From: Thalassobius vesicularis | GTDB lineage: Bacteria > Pseudomonadota > Alphaproteobacteria > Rhodobacterales > Rhodobacteraceae | NCBI RefSeq assembly: GCF_004799325.1 | Contig: NZ_SSMD01000004.1 | Coordinates: forward strand, 248,001-312,000 | Direction: 5' to 3' | Length of the DNA: 64,000 bases | Position numbers and translations under genes: made by a program | The notes under the pieces: generated by a model | Databases searched by the model: none | The model's input: the letters and a program-made list of their open reading frames with translations, nothing else | What the model was told of the DNA's origin: nothing | Shown: piece after piece, positions 32,896 to 42,628 of the stretch | How the letters are laid out: the number at the start of each line of letters is the position of its first letter | How positions within the stretch are numbered: the first letter of the stretch is position 1

Positions 32896-33639
32896 TCAAT
32901 TTGCAGGCGTGACGATTCCGACGATGGGCCCCAGCCAGAAACCGGGATCGTCCCGACCGATCTGCGGCGCGTACAGGCGCGAGACCTTGCCGTCGAGATA
33001 CAGCGCGTTGGGCAGGCCCAGCGTGTCGCGGAACAGGCTGGCGAATTCGTGGAACGTCACCAGATTGCGCGAGATGGCAAACACCACGCGCTGCCCGTCC
33101 GCCGAGGTGCCAACCCCGTTGCGTAGGTTGCGAGAGGTGCTGTCGGGCAGGAACCGCGGATGCAGCGCGCCGTCGATCACCAGCATCGGGCCGGATTGCG
33201 TGGCATAGCGGCAGGCGGGGGCTTCGCGCTGGAACAGCAGGGTCTCGATCACGTCGGCGCGGCCGTTGCGGATGCAGAAGACGCCGTTGGGCAGCATCCC
33301 GAAATTGCCGGGGCCGGCGTTGGGGATCAGCCGCATTTCCTGCTGGCCGTTCTCGATATAGAGGCCGACGGGCGCGCGGTCGTCGTGATACATGCCCCCG
33401 TTCATCGCCAGTTGCAGGGTTTGCCCCTGTGCGGCCAGCCGGTCGGCGAGGGTCGAGAAATGCCCGATCACAGCCCCGGTTTCATCGCGCAGGAACAGGC
33501 GGATGTCTTCGGCGGCGCGGGCCTCGCACACGGTGAAGCGGTTGGTGCCAAGGTCGATGTCGCGGCACTCGACGGCGAGGGCGGGAAGGGGCAGCAGGGC
33601 CAGCGCCGCGCGCAGCAGCCAGCGCCCTGCACGGGTCAT
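32896..33639 (-). CDS. Phosphodiester glycosidase-family (NAGPA/DUF2233) periplasmic protein
   Basis: A 247-residue exported protein. The N-terminal GRWLLRAALALLPLPALAVE is a signal peptide, probably cleaved after ALA near residue 22. The mature domain is NAGPA/DUF2233-like, with LAMNGGMYHDDRAPVGLYIENG near residue 77-98 and GPMLVIDGALHPRF, NALYLDGKVSRLY later. Family members remove N-acetylglucosamine or other sugars from phosphodiesters, in bacteria probably acting on envelope or exopolymer material. ATG 33639 overlaps the RbfA stop (ATGA). Its insertion between rbfA and truB is a departure from the usual gene order. Confidence 0.85.
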   Translation of the reverse strand: MTRAGRWLLRAALALLPLPALAVECRDIDLGTNRFTVCEARAAEDIRLFLRDETGAVIGHFSTLADRLAAQGQTLQLAMNGGMYHDDRAPVGLYIENGQQEMRLIPNAGPGNFGMLPNGVFCIRNGRADVIETLLFQREAPACRYATQSGPMLVIDGALHPRFLPDSTSRNLRNGVGTSADGQRVVFAISRNLVTFHEFASLFRDTLGLPNALYLDGKVSRLYAPQIGRDDPGFWLGPIVGIVTPAN

Positions 33640-34058
33640 TCTTCCTCGTCCCCGTTTTCGTCGCGGGCGTCCAGATCGCGGCGCACCTCGTCTTGCGACA
33701 GCAGGCGGCGGGTTTCGTCCATGCGATCAAAGGTCTGGTCCAGCTGGAAGCGCAGCTCGGGCGTGTGTTTCAGGCCGATCTTGCGGCCGATCAGGTGGCG
33801 CAGTTCGCCCTGATGGCGCGACAGCAGGCGGATCGCGTCCTCTTTGCCCTCGCCGCCCAGCGGCAGGACATAGACGGTGGCGACGCGCAGGTCGCCGCTG
33901 AGGCGGACCTCGCCCACGGTGATCGACATGCGGTTGAGATCCGGATCATGGATTTCCCCACGCATCAGGAGTTCGGACATCGTCCGGCGGATTTGTTCCC
34001 CCACCCGCAGCTGGCGCATGCCGGGTCCGGAACCGAAAGAGCTGTTACCTTTGGCCAT
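33636..34058 (-). CDS. rbfA: 30S ribosome-binding factor A
   Basis: A 140-residue RbfA, a late 30S assembly factor that binds 16S rRNA. Diagnostic segments are RQLRVGEQIRRTMSELLMRG, HDPDLNRMSITVGEVRLSGDL, ATVYVLPLGG and LRHLIGRKIGLKHTPELRFQLD. I use ATG 34058 (MAKGNSS), as relatives start with MAK; ATG 34067 three codons upstream has GAAGG well placed and is equally possible. The C-terminal tail is acidic (DENGDEEE). It overlaps the glycosidase gene by 4 nt and is divergent from dapB. Confidence 0.96.
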   Translation of the reverse strand: MAKGNSSFGSGPGMRQLRVGEQIRRTMSELLMRGEIHDPDLNRMSITVGEVRLSGDLRVATVYVLPLGGEGKEDAIRLLSRHQGELRHLIGRKIGLKHTPELRFQLDQTFDRMDETRRLLSQDEVRRDLDARDENGDEEE

Positions 34059-34147
34059 GCCCCGCATCTACGCCTTCGCAATGGCTTTGCCAAGCGCCGT
34101 GCAAGCGGGTAAGAGGGCGGGACCGCAGAAACCTTGGAGTATGACCG

Positions 34148-34957
34148 ATGACCAACCTGCCCGGAATCGTCGTGACCGGAGCCTCGGGCCGCATGGGCCA
34201 GATGCTGATCCGCACCATTCAGGACAGTGACAAGTGCAAGCTTGTGGGCGCGGTTGAACGCTCGGGTCATGATTGGGTGGGCCGCGATGTCGGCGAGTGC
34301 ATGGGCGGCGCGCCGATTGGCGTGGTGGTGTCGGATGACCCGCTGCAGACGTTCCTGCACGCGCAGGCGGTGATTGATTTCACCGCTCCGGCGGCCACCG
34401 TTGAATTTGCCGCCATCGCCGCGCAGGCGCGTATCGTGCACGTGATCGGCACCACTGGCATGGATGCCGAGCATCTGGCCAAGATCAATGCCGCCGCCCG
34501 TCACGCGATCATCGTGCGCGCGGGGAACATGTCGCTGGGCGTGAACCTGCTGGTGCAGCTGACCAAGAAGGTCGCCGCCGCGCTGGACGAGGATTTCGAC
34601 ATCGAGGTGATCGAGGCGCACCATAACAAGAAGGTGGATGCTCCGTCCGGGACTGCGCTGATGCTGGGGCAGGCCGCCGCCGATGGGCGCGGCGTGTCGC
34701 TGGATGCGGTGTCGGATCGGGGCCGCGACGGCATCACCGGCGCGCGGGAGCGTGGGCATATCGGCTTCACCGCCATCCGTGGCGGCGACATCGTGGGCGA
34801 GCATGACGTGCTGTTCGCCGCCCCCGGAGAGCGCATCATCCTGCGCCACGTCGCCACTGACCGTGCGATTTTCGCGCGCGGGGCCGTGAAGGCTGCACTG
34901 TGGGGTCAGGGCCAGAAGCCCGGCGAATATGACATGATGGACGTGCTGGGACTGTAA
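34148..34957 (+). CDS. dapB: 4-hydroxy-tetrahydrodipicolinate reductase
   Basis: A 269-residue DapB, the second enzyme of lysine/diaminopimelate synthesis, reducing HTPA with NAD(P)H. The Rossmann [12 protein letters not shown] motif, the [14 protein letters not shown] segment and the catalytic block [18 protein letters not shown] near residues 156-174 are clear, as is [22 protein letters not shown] 34148 lies after GGAGTATGACCG. It is divergent from rbfA. The dapA copy that would precede it in the pathway is at the other end of this window. Confidence 0.97.
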   Translation: MTNLPGIVVTGASGRMGQMLIRTIQDSDKCKLVGAVERSGHDWVGRDVGECMGGAPIGVVVSDDPLQTFLHAQAVIDFTAPAATVEFAAIAAQARIVHVIGTTGMDAEHLAKINAAARHAIIVRAGNMSLGVNLLVQLTKKVAAALDEDFDIEVIEAHHNKKVDAPSGTALMLGQAAADGRGVSLDAVSDRGRDGITGARERGHIGFTAIRGGDIVGEHDVLFAAPGERIILRHVATDRAIFARGAVKAALWGQGQKPGEYDMMDVLGL

Positions 34958-34964
34958 GCCGCGC

Positions 34965-34996
34965 ATCGCCGGGCCGCCCCCCGGCACGGCGATTTG
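34965..34996 (+). terminator. Possible dapB terminator hairpin
   Basis: ATCGCC (34965-34970) can pair with GGCGAT (34988-34993), with an inner GCCGGG/CCCGGC alternative, followed by TTTGATT. It lies 8 nt after the dapB stop. The short T-run makes it a weak call. Confidence 0.4.
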
Positions 34997-35103
34997 ATTG
35001 CCACAGGCGCGACGTGCGACTGTCGGCGGTGTTTGGCAGTCATAAAGCACCACTGATCCAAGCGCGGATCGCCGCACCGCGGCCCGACGATGCGCAGCAC
35101 CAC

Positions 35104-35298
35104 TCAGAAATCGATCGCGATGCCCTTTTTCTCCCAGTCGCCGTAGCGCACGGGTTCGGGGCCGTCGCGGCCGCCCAGTTCCTTGGGCATGGCCTTGGCG
35201 TCGGCCTCGGCCTTCTTGCGACGCTCTTCGGCTTCGGCAAGGGCGCGGATCGCGGCGGGGGGCAGGTCTTTTTTCGGCTCGTCTGCGGGCTCGCTCAT
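35104..35298 (-). CDS. DUF1674 / succinate dehydrogenase assembly factor 4 (SDHAF4) homologue
   Basis: A 64-residue protein. The N-terminal half is Lys/Glu-rich and helical (AIRALAEAEERRKKAEADA) and the C-terminus carries the conserved ELGGRDGPEPVRYGDWEKKG then IAIDF ending typical of DUF1674/SDHAF4. In eukaryotes SDHAF4 chaperones flavinylated SdhA before complex assembly; the bacterial homologues are presumed similar. The gene is divergent from the rsmB-like methyltransferase gene, 66 nt apart. Length is normal for bacterial members. Confidence 0.88.
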   Translation of the reverse strand: MSEPADEPKKDLPPAAIRALAEAEERRKKAEADAKAMPKELGGRDGPEPVRYGDWEKKGIAIDF

Positions 35299-35364
35299 GG
35301 GGTCTCTTCCTTATGCGGCTGCCTGTTGATATACGCGCCCACAGCCCGACCGCAAGGATGACAC

Positions 35365-36636
35365 ATGACCTCACGCCCCGCCCAGACCCCGCGCAAGGCA
35401 GCTTTGTACCTGCTCAACCAGGTGCTGGTCGAGCGGCGGCTGGTCTCGGAATTGACCGCCCAAGGCGCGTTGGAGCGGCTGGACCCCGCCGATCGCGCAA
35501 GGGCGCAACGGCTGGCGATGGACACGCTGCGCGGGCTTGAGCGCGCCGATAAGCTGCTGGCGAAGCACCTGAAAAAGGCCCCGCCGCTGGCCGTGCGCAA
35601 CATCCTGCGGCTGGCCGCGGTGGAACTGGCGCAGGGCGGCGACGCGCATGGCGTGGTGAACGAGGCGGTGACGCTGACCGGCGCCAACAAGCGCATTCAG
35701 ACGATGAAGGGCATGGTCAACGCGGTGCTGCGCAAGGTCGCGGAAACCGCTGTCGAGGATTGGGCCAAGCAACGCGCCCCGCGCCTGCCGCGCTGGCTGC
35801 GCGATCCGCTGGTGGATTGCTACGGCCCCGAAGAGGTCGCGCGGATGGAGCAGGCGCATTTCGCCGGTGCTCCGCTGGATATCTCGGCCAAGGCCGACGC
35901 GCAGGCGGTGTGTGACGCACTGGGCGGAGAGTTGATGCCGACGGGGTCAGTGCGGCTGGCAGAGGCCGGTCAGGTCTCGGCCCTGCCGGGGTTTCAGCCG
36001 GGCGACTGGTGGGTGCAGGATGCCGCCGCCGCGCTGCCTGCCAAGGTGCTGAGCGCCCAACCGGGTGAAACCGTGCTGGACATGTGTGCGGCCCCGGGTG
36101 GCAAGACGATGCAACTGGCCGCCGCGGGTGCGGATGTGACCGCGCTGGATATCTCCGCGCCGCGCATGGCCCGTGTGCAGGAGAACCTGACGCGGACCGG
36201 CCTGTCTGCGCATCTGGTGACCGGCGATGCGCTGGAACACACCGGCCAATACGATGCGATTCTGCTGGATGCGCCGTGCTCGGCCACGGGCACCATCCGC
36301 CGTCACCCGGATTTGCCGCAGGCCAAGGATGGCTCGGATTTCTGGCAGCTGTTCGAATTGCAGGCGCGGATGCTGGACCACGCGCTGAGCCTGCTGAAAC
36401 CCGGCGGGCGGCTGGTTTATGCCACCTGTTCGCTGCTGCCCGACGAGGGCGAAGTGCAGATCGACGAGGCGCTGGCGCGGCATCCCGGCCTGCGCACCGA
36501 CCCGGACGCGCTGGACCTGCCCGGCATCGACCCTGCGTGGCGGACCGAGGAGGGCGGGCTGCGTCTGTTGCCCTCTTACTGGCGCAAGCAGGGCGGGATG
36601 GACGGATTCTATATCGCCTGTCTGCGCAAGGATTGA
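35365..36636 (+). CDS. rsmB: RsmB-family 16S rRNA (cytosine-5)-methyltransferase
   Basis: A 423-residue RsmB/NOP-family methyltransferase. Residues ~10-135 form the NusB-like RNA-binding domain (ALYLLNQVLVERRLV...VNEAVTLT). The SAM-binding motif VLDMCAAPGGKTMQLAA is near residue 238. The two cysteines of the m5C mechanism are present in LLDAPCSATGTIRRHPDL and VYATCSLLPDEGE. It methylates C967 of 16S rRNA in E. coli. ATG 35365 has AAGGATG upstream. It heads the plus-strand run rsmB-heparinase-purH-lspA that is common in this lineage. Confidence 0.92.
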   Translation: MTSRPAQTPRKAALYLLNQVLVERRLVSELTAQGALERLDPADRARAQRLAMDTLRGLERADKLLAKHLKKAPPLAVRNILRLAAVELAQGGDAHGVVNEAVTLTGANKRIQTMKGMVNAVLRKVAETAVEDWAKQRAPRLPRWLRDPLVDCYGPEEVARMEQAHFAGAPLDISAKADAQAVCDALGGELMPTGSVRLAEAGQVSALPGFQPGDWWVQDAAAALPAKVLSAQPGETVLDMCAAPGGKTMQLAAAGADVTALDISAPRMARVQENLTRTGLSAHLVTGDALEHTGQYDAILLDAPCSATGTIRRHPDLPQAKDGSDFWQLFELQARMLDHALSLLKPGGRLVYATCSLLPDEGEVQIDEALARHPGLRTDPDALDLPGIDPAWRTEEGGLRLLPSYWRKQGGMDGFYIACLRKD

Positions 36637-36729
36637 TAATCCTGTGAGCACCGGCATTGGACGGTGACACAGGCGCTCTCTGGGTCTATTCTGCCGCCAA
36701 CCCGCCGTCAGAGCGTGAGAGGCAGAGCA

Positions 36730-38460
36730 ATGTTCAAACCCGACCGGACGACGGCGCGCCTGACGCGCTGGAATCACCGGCTGCATGCGCGGCTGAGTGG
36801 CCTGTCGCGTCCGGCCACCGGTTTTGTCAGCCAGCCTGAACCACGCACCATCGGCAGCTTTGCCAAGGGCCGCCAATTGTTGGCCGGGAATTTCCTGTTC
36901 GCGGGTCATCTGGTCGAGGCGCCGAACACCCTTCTGTGGGACGCCGATACCCCTGATGCCGCCTATGAGGAAGAAATCCACGGCTTTGGCTGGCTGGACG
37001 ATCTGGCTGCCGTGGCTGACCCGTCGACGCGGGAACGCGCACAGGCCTGGCTGTTTGCCTGGATCGAGCGGTACGGCGCGGGCAAGGGGCCGGGCTGGAC
37101 GCCGGACCTGACCGGCCGCCGGCTGATCCGCTGGATCCACCACGCGCTGTTCGTGCTGCGCGGTGTGGATAAGGAGCAATCGGACGCGTTCTATCGCTCG
37201 CTCTCGCGGCAGACGGTGTTCTTGTCGCGGCGCTGGCGGGCGTGTTCGCCCGGTTTGCCGCGGTTCGAGGCGCTGACGGGGCTGATCTATGCGGGCCTGT
37301 CGCTGCAGGGGATGGCGAAACATGTCGGTCCCGCCGTGCAGGCCCTGTCGCGCGACTGCGCCGCGCAGGTGGATGCGCAGGGCGGTATACCCACGCGCAA
37401 CCCCGAGGAGTTGCTGGAGGTTTTCACCCTGCTGACCTGGGCCGCCGCCGCGCTGATCGAGGCGGGGCAGGCAGTTTTGCCCGAACATCAGGCCGCGATC
37501 GAACGCATCGCCCCCACGCTGCGCACCCTGCGCCATGCGGATGGCGGGCTGGCGCGGTTCCACGGTGGCGGGCGCGGGATCGAGGGGCGGCTGGACACGG
37601 CGCTGGCGGCCTCGGGCGTGAAATCGCGCGCGCCGGACGGGCTGGCGATGGGCTATGCGCGGCTGTCGGCGGGGCGCACCAGCGTGATCGTGGATGCCAG
37701 CCCGCCGCCGGGTGGGAAGGCGTCGTATAATGCGCATGCCTCGACGCTGGCGTTCGAGCTGACCTCGGGGCGCAGGCCGGTTGTGGTCAATTGCGGCTCG
37801 GGCGCGATTTTCGGTGCGAAATGGCGACGGGCGGGGCGGGCGACGCCCAGCCATTCAACGCTGTGTCTGGACGGGCTGTCCAGCGCGCGGCTGGGCACGC
37901 GCGGCAAGGCCGAGCTGCTGACCGACGCCCCGCGCGAAGTGCCGATCGAGGTCAGCCAGGCCCCGGACGGCGTGCGGTTCGAAGGCGCGCATGACGGCTA
38001 TGCCAAGACCTATGGGCTGACCCACGCGCGTACGCTGGAGATGACCTTTGACGGGCGGGCCATGGCGGGCGAAGAGCTGCTGATCGCGCTGAGCGACAAG
38101 GCCAAGCGTCGGTTCGACAAGGTGCCGCAAGTCGTGGCGCTGGAGGGCATCCCCTTTCACATCCGGTTCCACCTGCACCCCGAGGTCGATGCGACCGTGG
38201 ACATGGGGGGGGCGTCGATCTCGCTGGCGCTGAAAAGCGGGGAATTGTGGCTGTTCCGGCACGAAGGGGTCGCCGAGATGACGCTGGAACCCTCGGTTTT
38301 CCTGGAAAAAGGCCGTTTGCGCCCACGTGCGACCAAACAAATCGTTTTATCTGGGCGCGCGATGGACTATGCGACGCGCATCCGCTGGTCCCTGGCCAAG
38401 CCGCAGGATACCCCAATCAGTATCCGCGACCTGAACCGGGACGAGCCTGACCTGAGCTGA
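36730..38460 (+). CDS. Heparinase II/III family protein
   Basis: A 576-residue protein with an N-terminal alpha/alpha toroid region (about residues 60-330, containing GFGWLDDLAA, LTGRRLIRWIHHALF and SPGLPRFEALTGLIYAGLSL) and a C-terminal beta-sandwich heparinase II/III domain (DASPPPGGKASYNAHASTLA, VNCGSGAIFG, HSTLCLDGLSS). This matches polysaccharide lyases or lyase-like proteins acting on uronate-containing polymers, but the substrate is unknown and no signal peptide is visible. ATG 36730 with a GAGAGG site is preferred to GTG 36664, which lacks one. The conserved position between rsmB and purH suggests a housekeeping envelope role. Confidence 0.88.
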   Translation: MFKPDRTTARLTRWNHRLHARLSGLSRPATGFVSQPEPRTIGSFAKGRQLLAGNFLFAGHLVEAPNTLLWDADTPDAAYEEEIHGFGWLDDLAAVADPSTRERAQAWLFAWIERYGAGKGPGWTPDLTGRRLIRWIHHALFVLRGVDKEQSDAFYRSLSRQTVFLSRRWRACSPGLPRFEALTGLIYAGLSLQGMAKHVGPAVQALSRDCAAQVDAQGGIPTRNPEELLEVFTLLTWAAAALIEAGQAVLPEHQAAIERIAPTLRTLRHADGGLARFHGGGRGIEGRLDTALAASGVKSRAPDGLAMGYARLSAGRTSVIVDASPPPGGKASYNAHASTLAFELTSGRRPVVVNCGSGAIFGAKWRRAGRATPSHSTLCLDGLSSARLGTRGKAELLTDAPREVPIEVSQAPDGVRFEGAHDGYAKTYGLTHARTLEMTFDGRAMAGEELLIALSDKAKRRFDKVPQVVALEGIPFHIRFHLHPEVDATVDMGGASISLALKSGELWLFRHEGVAEMTLEPSVFLEKGRLRPRATKQIVLSGRAMDYATRIRWSLAKPQDTPISIRDLNRDEPDLS

Positions 38461-38482
38461 ACCAGAGTAAAAGAGCTGCCCC

Positions 38483-40069
38483 ATGACGAACCTTTATCCC
38501 GTGCGCCGCGCGCTGATTTCCGTTTCCGACAAGACCGGCCTGATCGAGCTGGGCCAGGCGCTGTCCGCGCGTGGCGTCGAGCTGCTGTCCACCGGCGGGT
38601 CGGCCAAGGCGCTGCGCGATGCGGGGCTGGATGTGCGCGACGTGGCGGATGTGACCGGGTTCCCGGAAATGATGGACGGCCGCGTCAAGACCCTGCACCC
38701 CAAGGTGCATGGCGGCCTGCTGGCGCTGCGTGACAACGCCGACCACGTCGCCGCGATGGAGCAGCACGACATCGGCGGCATCGACCTGCTGGTCGTGAAC
38801 CTGTACCCGTTCGAGGCCGCGCTGGCCCGTGGCGCCGACTATGACGAGATGATCGAGAACATCGACATCGGTGGCCCCGCGATGATCCGCGCCGCAGCCA
38901 AGAACCACGGCTTCGTCACCACCGTGGTGGACGTTCAGGATTACGACGCCCTGCTGGCCGAGCTGGACCGCCACGACGGCCAGACCTGCCTGAAATTCCG
39001 CCAGAAGATGGCTCAGATCGCCTATGCCCGCACCGGTGCCTATGACGCTGCGGTCAGCACCTGGATGGCTGGCGCTATCGGTCAGGAAACCCCGCGTCGC
39101 CGCGTGTTCGCCGGCGAGCTGGCCCAGACCCTGCGTTACGGCGAAAACCCGCACCAGTCGGCGGCGTTCTACCTGGATGGCTCGAACCGCCCCGGCGTGG
39201 CGACCGCGCAGCAGCATCAGGGCAAAGAGCTGTCCTATAACAACATCAACGACACCGATGCCGCGTTCGAGCTGGTGGCCGAGTTCGGCTCGGATGCCCC
39301 GGCCTGCGCGATCATCAAGCACGCCAACCCCTGCGGCGTTGCCTCGGGCGCGACCCTGGCCGAAGCGTATAGCCGTGCGTTCGACTGCGACCGGACCTCG
39401 GCCTTTGGCGGGATCATCGCGCTGAACCAGACCCTGGACGCGCCCACCGCCGAGGAAATCTGCAAGATCTTCACCGAGGTCGTCATCGCCCCCGAAGCCA
39501 CCGACGAGGCCAAGGCGATCTTTGCGGCCAAGAAGAACCTGCGCCTGCTGACCACCGGCGCGCTGCCCGATCCGAAGTCGGCGATCACCACCTTCCGCCA
39601 GGTTGGCGGCGGTTTCCTGGTGCAGGGCAAGGACAACGGCGCGATCTCGCTGGACGATCTGAAGGTCGTGACCGAGCGCCAGCCCACCCAGGACGAACTG
39701 CGCGACCTGCTTTTCGCGTGGAAAGTCGCCAAGCACGTCAAGTCGAACGCCATCATCTACGTCAAGGACGGCGCCACCGTCGGTGTGGGTGCGGGCCAGA
39801 TGAGCCGCGTCGACTCGACCCGTATCGCCGCGCGCAAGGCACAGGACATGGCCGAGGTGATGGGGCTGGAGCAGCCGCTGACCAAGGGCTCGGTCGTGGC
39901 ATCGGACGCGTTCTTCCCGTTCGCTGATGGCCTGATCACCGCCGCCGAGGCCGGTGCGACCGCGATCATCCAGCCCGGTGGCTCGATGCGCGACCAAGAG
40001 GTCATCGACGCCGCAAACGAACGCGGGCTGGCGATGGTCTTTACCGGGATGCGCCATTTCCGCCACTAA
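38483..40069 (+). CDS. purH: Bifunctional AICAR transformylase / IMP cyclohydrolase
   Basis: A 528-residue PurH catalysing the last two steps of IMP synthesis. The N-terminal MGS-like cyclohydrolase domain begins [20 protein letters not shown], with [18 protein letters not shown]. The C-terminal AICARFT domain carries [56 protein letters not shown] and [10 protein letters not shown]. The end GMRHFRH is standard. Start ATG 38483, 22 nt after the heparinase gene. Length is standard. Confidence 0.98.
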   Translation: MTNLYPVRRALISVSDKTGLIELGQALSARGVELLSTGGSAKALRDAGLDVRDVADVTGFPEMMDGRVKTLHPKVHGGLLALRDNADHVAAMEQHDIGGIDLLVVNLYPFEAALARGADYDEMIENIDIGGPAMIRAAAKNHGFVTTVVDVQDYDALLAELDRHDGQTCLKFRQKMAQIAYARTGAYDAAVSTWMAGAIGQETPRRRVFAGELAQTLRYGENPHQSAAFYLDGSNRPGVATAQQHQGKELSYNNINDTDAAFELVAEFGSDAPACAIIKHANPCGVASGATLAEAYSRAFDCDRTSAFGGIIALNQTLDAPTAEEICKIFTEVVIAPEATDEAKAIFAAKKNLRLLTTGALPDPKSAITTFRQVGGGFLVQGKDNGAISLDDLKVVTERQPTQDELRDLLFAWKVAKHVKSNAIIYVKDGATVGVGAGQMSRVDSTRIAARKAQDMAEVMGLEQPLTKGSVVASDAFFPFADGLITAAEAGATAIIQPGGSMRDQEVIDAANERGLAMVFTGMRHFRH

Positions 40070-40180
40070 GGCGGCGCACAAAAAAACAGCAAGTCCGGCG
40101 GGATCGTGATAGACTCGCTGGACAATTCATTTCCGAGGTCCGGCAAACGGATCCGGCACGAGGCAGGATAGGGTAGGCAT

Positions 40181-40651
40181 ATGAGGCTGGTTTTCTGGGC
40201 AGGCTTCTGGACGTTCCTTTTGGATCAGGCCAGCAAGTACCTTGTGGTGCATATCCTGAACCTGCGCGTGCGTGGCGAAATCGACGTCATCCCCCCGATT
40301 CTGAACCTGCGCATGGCCTGGAACGAGGGCGTGAATTTCGGCCTGTTCGCCAGCGGATCGGACGTGGTGCGCTGGGGGCTGATCGTGCTGGCGTTGGTCA
40401 TCGTGGCCGCGGTTCTGTGGTGGGTGAACTCGGACCCGCAGGGGCGCTGGGGGATGCTGTCGGCCGGGTTGCTGATCGGCGGGGCGCTGGGGAACGTGGT
40501 GGACCGGCTGCTGTACGGGGCGGTTGCCGATTTCCTGAACATGTCGTGCTGCGGGATTTCCAACCCCTATGCGTTCAACATTGCCGATATTGCGATCTTT
40601 GTCGGCGCATTCGGGCTGATCGTGCTGGGTGGCAGGAAAAAGCAGTCGTGA
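40181..40651 (+). CDS. lspA: Lipoprotein signal peptidase (signal peptidase II)
   Basis: A 156-residue inner-membrane aspartyl protease with four hydrophobic helices that cleaves prolipoproteins before the lipidated cysteine. The catalytic aspartates lie in GNVVDRLLYGAVADFLNM, the AWNEGVNFGLFAS block matches the conserved N-x-G-x-x-F region, and PYAFNIADIAIFVG follows. ATG 40181. It directly precedes a predicted lipoprotein gene. Upstream 111 nt hold only a probable promoter. Confidence 0.96.
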   Translation: MRLVFWAGFWTFLLDQASKYLVVHILNLRVRGEIDVIPPILNLRMAWNEGVNFGLFASGSDVVRWGLIVLALVIVAAVLWWVNSDPQGRWGMLSAGLLIGGALGNVVDRLLYGAVADFLNMSCCGISNPYAFNIADIAIFVGAFGLIVLGGRKKQS

Positions 40652-40702
40652 CGCGGCCGTCTTGATCGGCTAAAGCTTGGCTGACTGTACTGGAGGGTGG
40701 CG

Positions 40703-41218
40703 ATGCGGATCTCTCGCGCGTTGATCATTGTTGCGTGTTTCGGCCTGGCGGCTTGCAGCGGGGATACCCGTTTGCGGGATCTGCGCTCTTTCACGGGCGG
40801 GCCGGATGAGTTCGGCATTCTGCCGGGCAAGGAATTGCAGCAGCCCAAGGATTACACTTCTCTGCCCGCGCCGACGCCGGGCGGGGCCAACCTGACGGAC
40901 CAGTACCCGCTGCAGGATGCGGTTGCGGCCCTGGGCGGCAAGCCCTCGCGCTTGGTTCCGTCGGGCGTGCCCTCGACCGAGGTGGCGCTGGTCAATCATG
41001 TCAGCCGTAATGGCGTGACGCCGTCGATCCGCGCCGATCTGGCCGCCGAGGACGAGAAGTTCCGCAAGTCGCAGTCGCGCTTTACCAAGATTCGCCTGAT
41101 CCGGATCGATCGCTACGAGCAAGCCTATCGCAAGCAGCGTCTGGACGCCTATGCCGAGGCGGATCGCTGGCGTGCCGCCGGTGCGAACGTTCCCTCGGCG
41201 CCGCCCTCGAACCGCTAA
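40703..41218 (+). CDS. DUF3035 lipoprotein
   Basis: A 171-residue predicted lipoprotein. RISRALIIVACFGLAAC is a signal peptide with a lipobox ending LAAC, giving an acylated Cys near residue 18. The mature protein contains GPDEFGILPGKELQQPKDY, typical of the DUF3035 (beta-barrel assembly-associated) family, and an Arg/Lys-rich helical C-terminal half. ATG 40703 has GGAGGG at 5-nt spacing; GTG 40697 overlaps that site. Located right after lspA and before the M16 pair in a conserved order. It probably resides at the outer membrane. Confidence 0.88.
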   Translation: MRISRALIIVACFGLAACSGDTRLRDLRSFTGGPDEFGILPGKELQQPKDYTSLPAPTPGGANLTDQYPLQDAVAALGGKPSRLVPSGVPSTEVALVNHVSRNGVTPSIRADLAAEDEKFRKSQSRFTKIRLIRIDRYEQAYRKQRLDAYAEADRWRAAGANVPSAPPSNR

Positions 41219-41293
41219 GGTCACAACCGCGTGCGCGGGGTTGCACGGGCAGGCATTGGGCGTATCTTTCGGAAAAACAACGGGAGGTTGCCC

Positions 41294-42628
41294 ATGATCC
41301 GAGCTGCCGTCGCCCTGCTGGCGACTCTGGTTCTGTCTTCTCCGCTGCTGGCTGCGGGCACGGTCAGCGATTTCCAACTGGATAACGGCATGAAGGTCGT
41401 GGTGATCGAGGATCACCGCGCCCCGGTCGTCGTGCACATGGTCTGGTATCGCGCCGGATCGGCCGATGAGCCGCCGGGTCAGTCCGGTGTCGCGCATTTC
41501 CTGGAACACCTGCTGTTCAAGGGCACGGATACGCTGGCCCCGGGCGAGTTCTCGGCGACGGTGGCGCTGAACGGGGGCACGGACAACGCCTTTACCAGCT
41601 ACGATTACACCGCCTATTACCAGCGCGTCGCGGCGGACCGCCTGCCGCTGATGATGAAGATGGAAGCGGACAGGATGAAGAACCTGCGCCTGTCCGAGGG
41701 CGACATCGTGACCGAGCGCAACGTGATCCTGGAAGAGCGCAACATGCGGGTCGAGAACAACGCCTCGGCCTTGTTCCGCGAACAGCTGGCGGCGGCGCAG
41801 TACCTGAACCACCGCTACGGCGTGCCGGTGATCGGTTGGCGTCATGAAATGGCCGAGTTGGGTCTGGACGACGCGCTGTCCTTTTACGGCACCTATTATT
41901 CGCCCAACGATGCGATTCTGGTCGTGGCCGGGGACGTGCAGCCCGACGCGGTGCTGGACCTGGCCAAGCAGTATTACGGCGTGATCCCGGCCAACCCGGA
42001 TCTACCCGCCGAACGCTACCGCAGCGCCGAGCCGCCGCAAACTGCCGAGCGGCGCTTGCTGTTCCGGGACGCGCGGGTGGCGCAGCCTTATGTAGTGCGC
42101 TCGTACCTGGCGCCGGAACGTGACAGCGGTGCGCAGACCGACGCCGCCGCGCTGGCGATTCTGGCCGAGGTTCTGGGCGGTTCGACCACCTCGATCATGG
42201 CGGAAAAGTTGCAATTCGACAGCAAGACCGCGCTGTACACGGCGGCCTATTATGGCGGCACCTCGCTGGACCGGACCACGTTCGAGCTGGTCGTCGTGCC
42301 CGCGCCGGGTGTCACCATGCAACAGGCCGAGGATGCGATGGATGACGTGCTGTCGGGCCTGCTGGAAAACGGCATCGACGAAGAGCGGCTGGCCCGCGTG
42401 AAGATGCAGGTGCGCGCCTCGGAGATCTATGCGCTGGACGATACCGAGGGGCTGGCCAACCGCTATGGCCGCGCGCTGACGCAGGGGCTGACGATCCAGG
42501 ACGTGCAGGAATGGCCGAACGTGTTGCAGGCTGTCTCAGTGGCGGATGTGCTGGACGTGGCGCGCCGCGTGTTGGATCGCCGCCAATCCGTGACCGGCTG
42601 GTTGATGAGTGAAGAGGTGGGCCAATGA
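41294..42628 (+). CDS. M16 zinc metallopeptidase, catalytic member
   Basis: A 444-residue exported M16 (pitrilysin/processing-peptidase-type) protease. The first 21 residues form a signal peptide ending LLAAG. The inverted zinc motif H68-FL-E71-H72 (VAHFLEHLLFKGT) and the second glutamate E148 (VILEERN) are intact. ATG 41294 has GGGAGG upstream; the longer frame from 41231 has no site. It overlaps by 4 nt the next gene, encoding a non-catalytic M16 paralogue, with which it should form a heterodimeric periplasmic protease, as with mitochondrial-type processing peptidases. Confidence 0.93.
   Translation: MIRAAVALLATLVLSSPLLAAGTVSDFQLDNGMKVVVIEDHRAPVVVHMVWYRAGSADEPPGQSGVAHFLEHLLFKGTDTLAPGEFSATVALNGGTDNAFTSYDYTAYYQRVAADRLPLMMKMEADRMKNLRLSEGDIVTERNVILEERNMRVENNASALFREQLAAAQYLNHRYGVPVIGWRHEMAELGLDDALSFYGTYYSPNDAILVVAGDVQPDAVLDLAKQYYGVIPANPDLPAERYRSAEPPQTAERRLLFRDARVAQPYVVRSYLAPERDSGAQTDAAALAILAEVLGGSTTSIMAEKLQFDSKTALYTAAYYGGTSLDRTTFELVVVPAPGVTMQQAEDAMDDVLSGLLENGIDEERLARVKMQVRASEIYALDDTEGLANRYGRALTQGLTIQDVQEWPNVLQAVSVADVLDVARRVLDRRQSVTGWLMSEEVGQ

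Noticed and set aside
35947-37854. 635-codon minus-strand frame across rsmB and the heparinase gene
   Set aside because: Antisense to two real genes and their spacer; Arg/Pro/Gln-rich composition without any recognisable motif.
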